This document shows positions 60,821 through 64,000 of a DNA stretch of 64,000 nucleotides, piece after piece. The stretch comes from Neorhizobium sp. JUb45 (lineage in GTDB: Bacteria > Pseudomonadota > Alphaproteobacteria > Rhizobiales > Rhizobiaceae): the NCBI RefSeq assembly GCF_004343585.1, contig NZ_SLYW01000001.1:744001-808000 (forward strand), given 5' to 3'. Position 1 is the stretch's first letter. Every line of letters starts with the position of its first letter. The notes beneath the pieces are model-generated. The model saw only the letters and a program-made list of their open reading frames with translations. It did no database searches and was not told where the DNA came from. The position numbers were made by a program, and so were the translations under genes.

Positions 60821-61798
60821 ATGACAACTATCGATCATTTCAATCTGCGCTGCTTCGACCTCAACCTGCTCGTGGCCTTCGATGCACTGATGGCGGAGGG
60901 CAGCGTCACCAAGGCGGCGAAACGGCTGAAAATCCAGCAGCCGGCGATGAGCCATTCGCTGTCGACCTTGCGAGTGCTGTTGCAGGACGAGCTTTTCATT
61001 CGTGTCGGTCAGGTGATGCAGCCGACGGCGCGGGCACGCAGCCTTGCCGTGCCGGTGCGCCACGCTCTGCGGCAAGCACAGCTGGCGCTGACCGGTGGAC
61101 TTGCCTTCGATCCGGCGACCGAGGAGCGGACGTTTCGGATTGCCATGTCGCCGGAAATCGAGCTGCTGCTGATCCCCGATCTTACGGCACGGTTGAGACG
61201 GCTTGCGCCGGGCATCAAGGTTTTGGCGCGGGTTTTTCCCTATGAGGCGATGGAGCCATCGCTGGAGGATGGCAGCATCGATCTGGCGGTCGGCTGCACC
61301 TATACGAAAACCAGCCGTCGCTCGTTCGAGGCGCTTTACGATGTCAAATTCGCCTCCTGCTACAATCCTGCCTTGCTGTCGCTGTCGAACCCGATCGCGC
61401 TCGACGACTATCTGGCCGCCGAGCATGCCACCATCACCCAGAACGAGACATTGCAGGGCTGCATCAAGGATGCGCTGGATCTGGCCGGCGTCGAGCTGAA
61501 CGTGGTTGCGGCGGCGCCCGGTTACATGTCGGTTCTGTCGGCGGCGCAGGTCAGCCCGGTGATCGCAACAGTGCCGAGCCGGATTGCCGAGCGTTATGCG
61601 CCGCTGCTCGGGCTGGAGGTCAGCCCGCTGCCGGTACCGCTGACCTTTCCGGCAGTCAGCATGGTTTGGGCCAACCATGCCGATGGCGACCTTGCCAATG
61701 CCTGGCTGCGTCAGCAGATCCGCGAGGTTATCGGCGGCGAGGATGAGCAGACCGGCGTGGTGCCGACCGTTGTGACGCGCGCGTTGAAAACGGCCTGA
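60821..61798 (+). CDS. LysR-family transcriptional regulator
   Basis: A 325-residue LysR regulator. HTH region: LLVAFDALMAEGSVTKAAKR then LKIQQPAMSHSLSTLRVLLQ; the inducer domain follows. Gene is divergent from the Tat-exported hydrolase with 90 bases between, the usual regulator-target layout. The effector is unknown. Confidence 0.87.
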   Translation: MTTIDHFNLRCFDLNLLVAFDALMAEGSVTKAAKRLKIQQPAMSHSLSTLRVLLQDELFIRVGQVMQPTARARSLAVPVRHALRQAQLALTGGLAFDPATEERTFRIAMSPEIELLLIPDLTARLRRLAPGIKVLARVFPYEAMEPSLEDGSIDLAVGCTYTKTSRRSFEALYDVKFASCYNPALLSLSNPIALDDYLAAEHATITQNETLQGCIKDALDLAGVELNVVAAAPGYMSVLSAAQVSPVIATVPSRIAERYAPLLGLEVSPLPVPLTFPAVSMVWANHADGDLANAWLRQQIREVIGGEDEQTGVVPTVVTRALKTA

Positions 61799-61810
61799 AA
61801 CCCGGTCGCG

Positions 61811-62230
61811 TCAGAAGCGTTTGGACAACCACGTGACGCCATTGCCGGCGGTGAAAGGCCCGACTTCGCCGGCGATCTCGTAACCGTATTTCCGGTAGGC
61901 GGCGACGGCATCCGGGTTCATGCTGTCGATATAGGCGCCGATGCAGCCGCGGGCTTTTGCCTCTTCTTCCGCCTTGGCCAGCAATTGCCCGGCAAGGCCC
62001 TGACCGCGCAGGTTTTCGGGGATGAAGATCAGCTGCGTATAGAGCCAGCCGCGTGCTGTGCGGCCAACGAGGCCACCTTCTACATTGCCATCGGCATCGC
62101 GCAGGAAGATGCCGAGCTTTTGCAGATCCGACGGGCCGAACCGCTCGAGATTATAAGCGACGAGAGGGGCTTCGACCGCCTTTTCCTCTTCCGGCAACCA
62201 GTCTTCGGTGATGGTCAGTTCGATGGTCAT
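61811..62230 (-). CDS. GNAT-family N-acetyltransferase
   Basis: A 139-residue GNAT protein, motif A RGQGLAGQLLAKAEEEAKAR, then YIDSMNPDAVAAYRKYGYEIAG. Substrate unknown. GGGGAG precedes the ATG. It is convergent with the LysR gene; only 12 bases lie between their stops. Confidence 0.84.
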   Translation of the reverse strand: MTIELTITEDWLPEEEKAVEAPLVAYNLERFGPSDLQKLGIFLRDADGNVEGGLVGRTARGWLYTQLIFIPENLRGQGLAGQLLAKAEEEAKARGCIGAYIDSMNPDAVAAYRKYGYEIAGEVGPFTAGNGVTWLSKRF

Positions 62231-62320
62231 GCTCTCTCCCCTCATCGATTGCCGAAGGGCGATAGCAGAGAGGTGAGGCGGCCGTAAAGGCTGTGGCTTT
62301 CAACGGACAAAAGAGAGAAG

Positions 62321-62345
62321 CCGGCCCGCCGCGACGGCAGGCCGG
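62321..62345 (-). terminator. Terminator after the truncated membrane protein gene
   Basis: On the minus strand CCGGCCTGCCG, TCG, CGGCGGGCCGG with one G-T pair, followed by a T-rich run (CTTCTCTCTTTT). Confidence 0.8.
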
Positions 62346-62352
62346 TAAAACG

Positions 62353-64000
62353 TTAGCGGCCTTCACGCCACCACATGGCCGAGACGGCCATCAACAGCGC
62401 GGCGAGACCAGCAAAACCGGCAAACAGCGGCAGCGTGTTGATGCCGCGCAGCACGGTTTCGTCCGTCATGCGGATGGTCATGCGATTGGCATCGGCCACC
62501 CGCACAGCACCGCGAACGGGCAGAATGTCGGGTAGGCGGATGCCGTCCTCGCTGGCGACGCGGGTGACGAGGCCGCGGGTTTTTTCCGCGTATGGGGCGA
62601 GCGTCTGTTCGGTCGAGACCATCGCCTTGAACTCCGGCGCATCGACCGCACCGACATGTACCAGCGTCGAAAACTCGCCGTTGGACACTTCGAACAGGCC
62701 GGTTTCATCCATCCGTTTTTCGAGCTTGTAGAGGCCGGGGCCGGATTGGGTGAAGGGCAGGCTTTCGGTCTTGCCGGACGGATATTTGACTGTTGCCGGG
62801 CCCGGATCGTCACCGATCGTCTGGCGGGTGGCTTCCAGCGTGCGACCGGAGGCGCGGGCGGTGAGTGCCTCTTCTTCCAGTTCCGGTTCCTTCATCAGCC
62901 AGTGGGCGATGCGGCGATAGAGATCCACATGCGGGCCACCGCCTTCGAAACCACGCGCCCACAGCCAGCCCTGATCGGAGAGCAGCATGGCGACGCGGCC
63001 TTCACCCTGTCGGTTGAGGACGAGGAGGGGGCGGTCGCCATCGCCTTCCATCACCGTCTGGCCACGCGGCGGCGCGACATCGACGGTGCGAAACCAGCGG
63101 CCCCAGGCCGGCGGGTTCTGCGTTGAGCCTTCGAGGCCACGGGTGACCGGGTGTTTCTGGCCAGCAGCCGACAGGTGCGGGTAGAAACCTGCATTGTGCA
63201 TCTCGCCGGTCGGCGAGGCGGGCAGGACCTGTTCCAGCGGCGTCGAGGCGATCGAATCCTCGCCGGCATGTTCGGGACCGGCGGCAATCAGCAGGGCGCC
63301 GCCCTTTTCGACATATTGCGAAATGTAATCGTAATAGAGGATCGGCAGCACGCCGCGGTGTTTGTAGCGGTCAAAGATGATCAGGTCGAAATCGTTGATC
63401 TTTTCGACGAACAGTTCGCGGGTGGGGAAGGCGATCAGCGACAGTTCGTTGATCGGCGTGCCATCCTGCTTTTCCGGCGGGCGCAGAATGGTGAAGTGGA
63501 CGAGATCGACAGAGGCGTCGGATTTCAACAGGTTGCGCCAAGCGCGTTCGCCCGCATGCGGCTCACCGGAGACCAGCAGCACGCGCAGGTTCTGGCGGAT
63601 GCCGTCGATGACGTGGACGGCGCGGTTGTTGGCGGTGGTGACTTCGCCGGGAATGCCGGCGACGGAAAATTCCATCACGTTGTTGCCGCCGCGCGGCACG
63701 GTGAAGCTGAACGGCGTTTCCGCACCGGGAGCCGCTTGAATGATGGCGACCTGTTCGCCGTTGATGCGCACCGTCACCTCGGCCGAGCCACCCTGTTGAC
63801 GGCCGTCGTCGAAGACGCGCAGCGTCATGTCCTGACGTTCGCCGACAATGCCGAAACGCGGGGCTTTCACCACTTCGATGCGACGATCGTATTCGTCCGG
63901 CTGGCCGGTGATCAGGCCGTGGATCGGCGCGTCGAAACCGAGATCCTGATTGATGCCGGGCATATCGTGGATCTGGCCATCGGACAGGAAGATGGCGCCG
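62353..64000 (-). CDS. Large membrane protein, N-terminal part missing (partial)
   Basis: The last 549 codons of a gene that continues past the window end. The frame is open up to base 64000, where it reads AIFLSDGQIHDMPG, a von Willebrand-like segment ending. The visible part has periplasmic domains (VKAPRFGIVGERQDMTLRVF; VIDGIRQNLRVLLVSGEPHAG with a glutamine-amidotransferase-like fold, then DLIIFDRYKHRGVLPILYYD) and a C-terminal membrane helix (TLPLFAGFAGLAALLMAVSA). Rhizobia have an aerotolerance-type (Bat-like) operon in which such a protein follows MoxR, DUF58 and a related gene; this is likely but unverified. Confidence 0.75.
   Translation of the reverse strand, partial: GAIFLSDGQIHDMPGINQDLGFDAPIHGLITGQPDEYDRRIEVVKAPRFGIVGERQDMTLRVFDDGRQQGGSAEVTVRINGEQVAIIQAAPGAETPFSFTVPRGGNNVMEFSVAGIPGEVTTANNRAVHVIDGIRQNLRVLLVSGEPHAGERAWRNLLKSDASVDLVHFTILRPPEKQDGTPINELSLIAFPTRELFVEKINDFDLIIFDRYKHRGVLPILYYDYISQYVEKGGALLIAAGPEHAGEDSIASTPLEQVLPASPTGEMHNAGFYPHLSAAGQKHPVTRGLEGSTQNPPAWGRWFRTVDVAPPRGQTVMEGDGDRPLLVLNRQGEGRVAMLLSDQGWLWARGFEGGGPHVDLYRRIAHWLMKEPELEEEALTARASGRTLEATRQTIGDDPGPATVKYPSGKTESLPFTQSGPGLYKLEKRMDETGLFEVSNGEFSTLVHVGAVDAPEFKAMVSTEQTLAPYAEKTRGLVTRVASEDGIRLPDILPVRGAVRVADANRMTIRMTDETVLRGINTLPLFAGFAGLAALLMAVSAMWWREGR

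Noticed and set aside
1..64000. CRISPR array, prophage, insertion sequence, defence island or tRNA/rRNA genes
   Set aside because: No repeat-spacer arrays, transposase or integrase genes, phage structural genes or cloverleaf-like sequences were noticed. A tRNA scan would be needed to exclude tRNAs fully.

Overview
The window is chromosomal DNA of a Rhizobiaceae alphaproteobacterium, close to Agrobacterium, Rhizobium or Sinorhizobium. The main evidence is a choXWV choline importer, a fused TrpE-TrpG anthranilate synthase behind a rhizobial trpL attenuator, a NolR-like ArsR regulator, the carboxyspermidine pathway genes, a rhizobial two-cysteine porin, and three copies of a paired palindromic repeat resembling the RIME elements of rhizobia. 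From memory, the order trpE(G), CDF transporter, queF, clpP, leuA is a conserved rhizobial chromosome neighbourhood; I could not verify this.

Layout. 0-3.7 kb: a GT4 glycosyltransferase, a tyrosine/dual-specificity phosphatase, a secreted protein and a PfkB sugar kinase. 3.8-9.4 kb: an oligopeptide importer oppABCDF on the minus strand. 9.6-12.6 kb: an alpha-glucosidase convergent with an AraC regulator, then a 40-residue ORF. 12.6-15.1 kb: carboxyspermidine dehydrogenase and decarboxylase. 15.1-18.5 kb: a RelE-like toxin-antitoxin pair, an alpha/beta hydrolase and adenine deaminase. 18.6-24.4 kb: a DCC protein overlapping a saccharopine dehydrogenase-like/DUF4166 protein, an orphan branched-chain amino acid binding protein, an MsbA-type exporter and a DUF2185 protein. 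24.6-29.5 kb: a NolR-like regulator, a HugZ-like protein, choXWV, and a pseudoazurin behind an FNR-type box. 29.6-35.5 kb: an unknown protein with DUF2333, a porin with two TetR-type operators and a TetR gene, and a LuxR/PAS operon. 35.8-41.3 kb: fhs, an extensin-like protein and trpL-trpE(G). 41.4-47.5 kb: an S26 peptidase, GNAT, higBA, CDF-queF, DUF2076, HupE and ClpP. 47.5-53.3 kb: a GGDEF-EAL protein, BenE, and leuA behind a leucine-rich leader peptide. 53.4-64 kb: an ECF sigma/anti-sigma pair, metallophosphoesterase, Nudix, GST, MFS, a Tat-exported metallo-beta-lactamase-fold protein, LysR, two GNATs, and the 3' part of a large membrane protein cut by the window end.

Most of the window is ordinary core chromosome with little spacing between genes. 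I see no rRNA, tRNA, CRISPR array, insertion sequence, prophage or defence island. The best regulatory signals are the apparently leaderless trpL attenuator, the leucine leader of leuA, the twin operators before higBA, the mirrored TetR operators before the porin, and the FNR box before pseudoazurin. I did not find a clearly new multi-gene system. The least explained loci are the 29.6-31.7 kb pair, the DCC/DUF4166 operon and the LuxR-PAS operon. Coordinates come from reading frames; family names come from recognised motifs, not from database searches.
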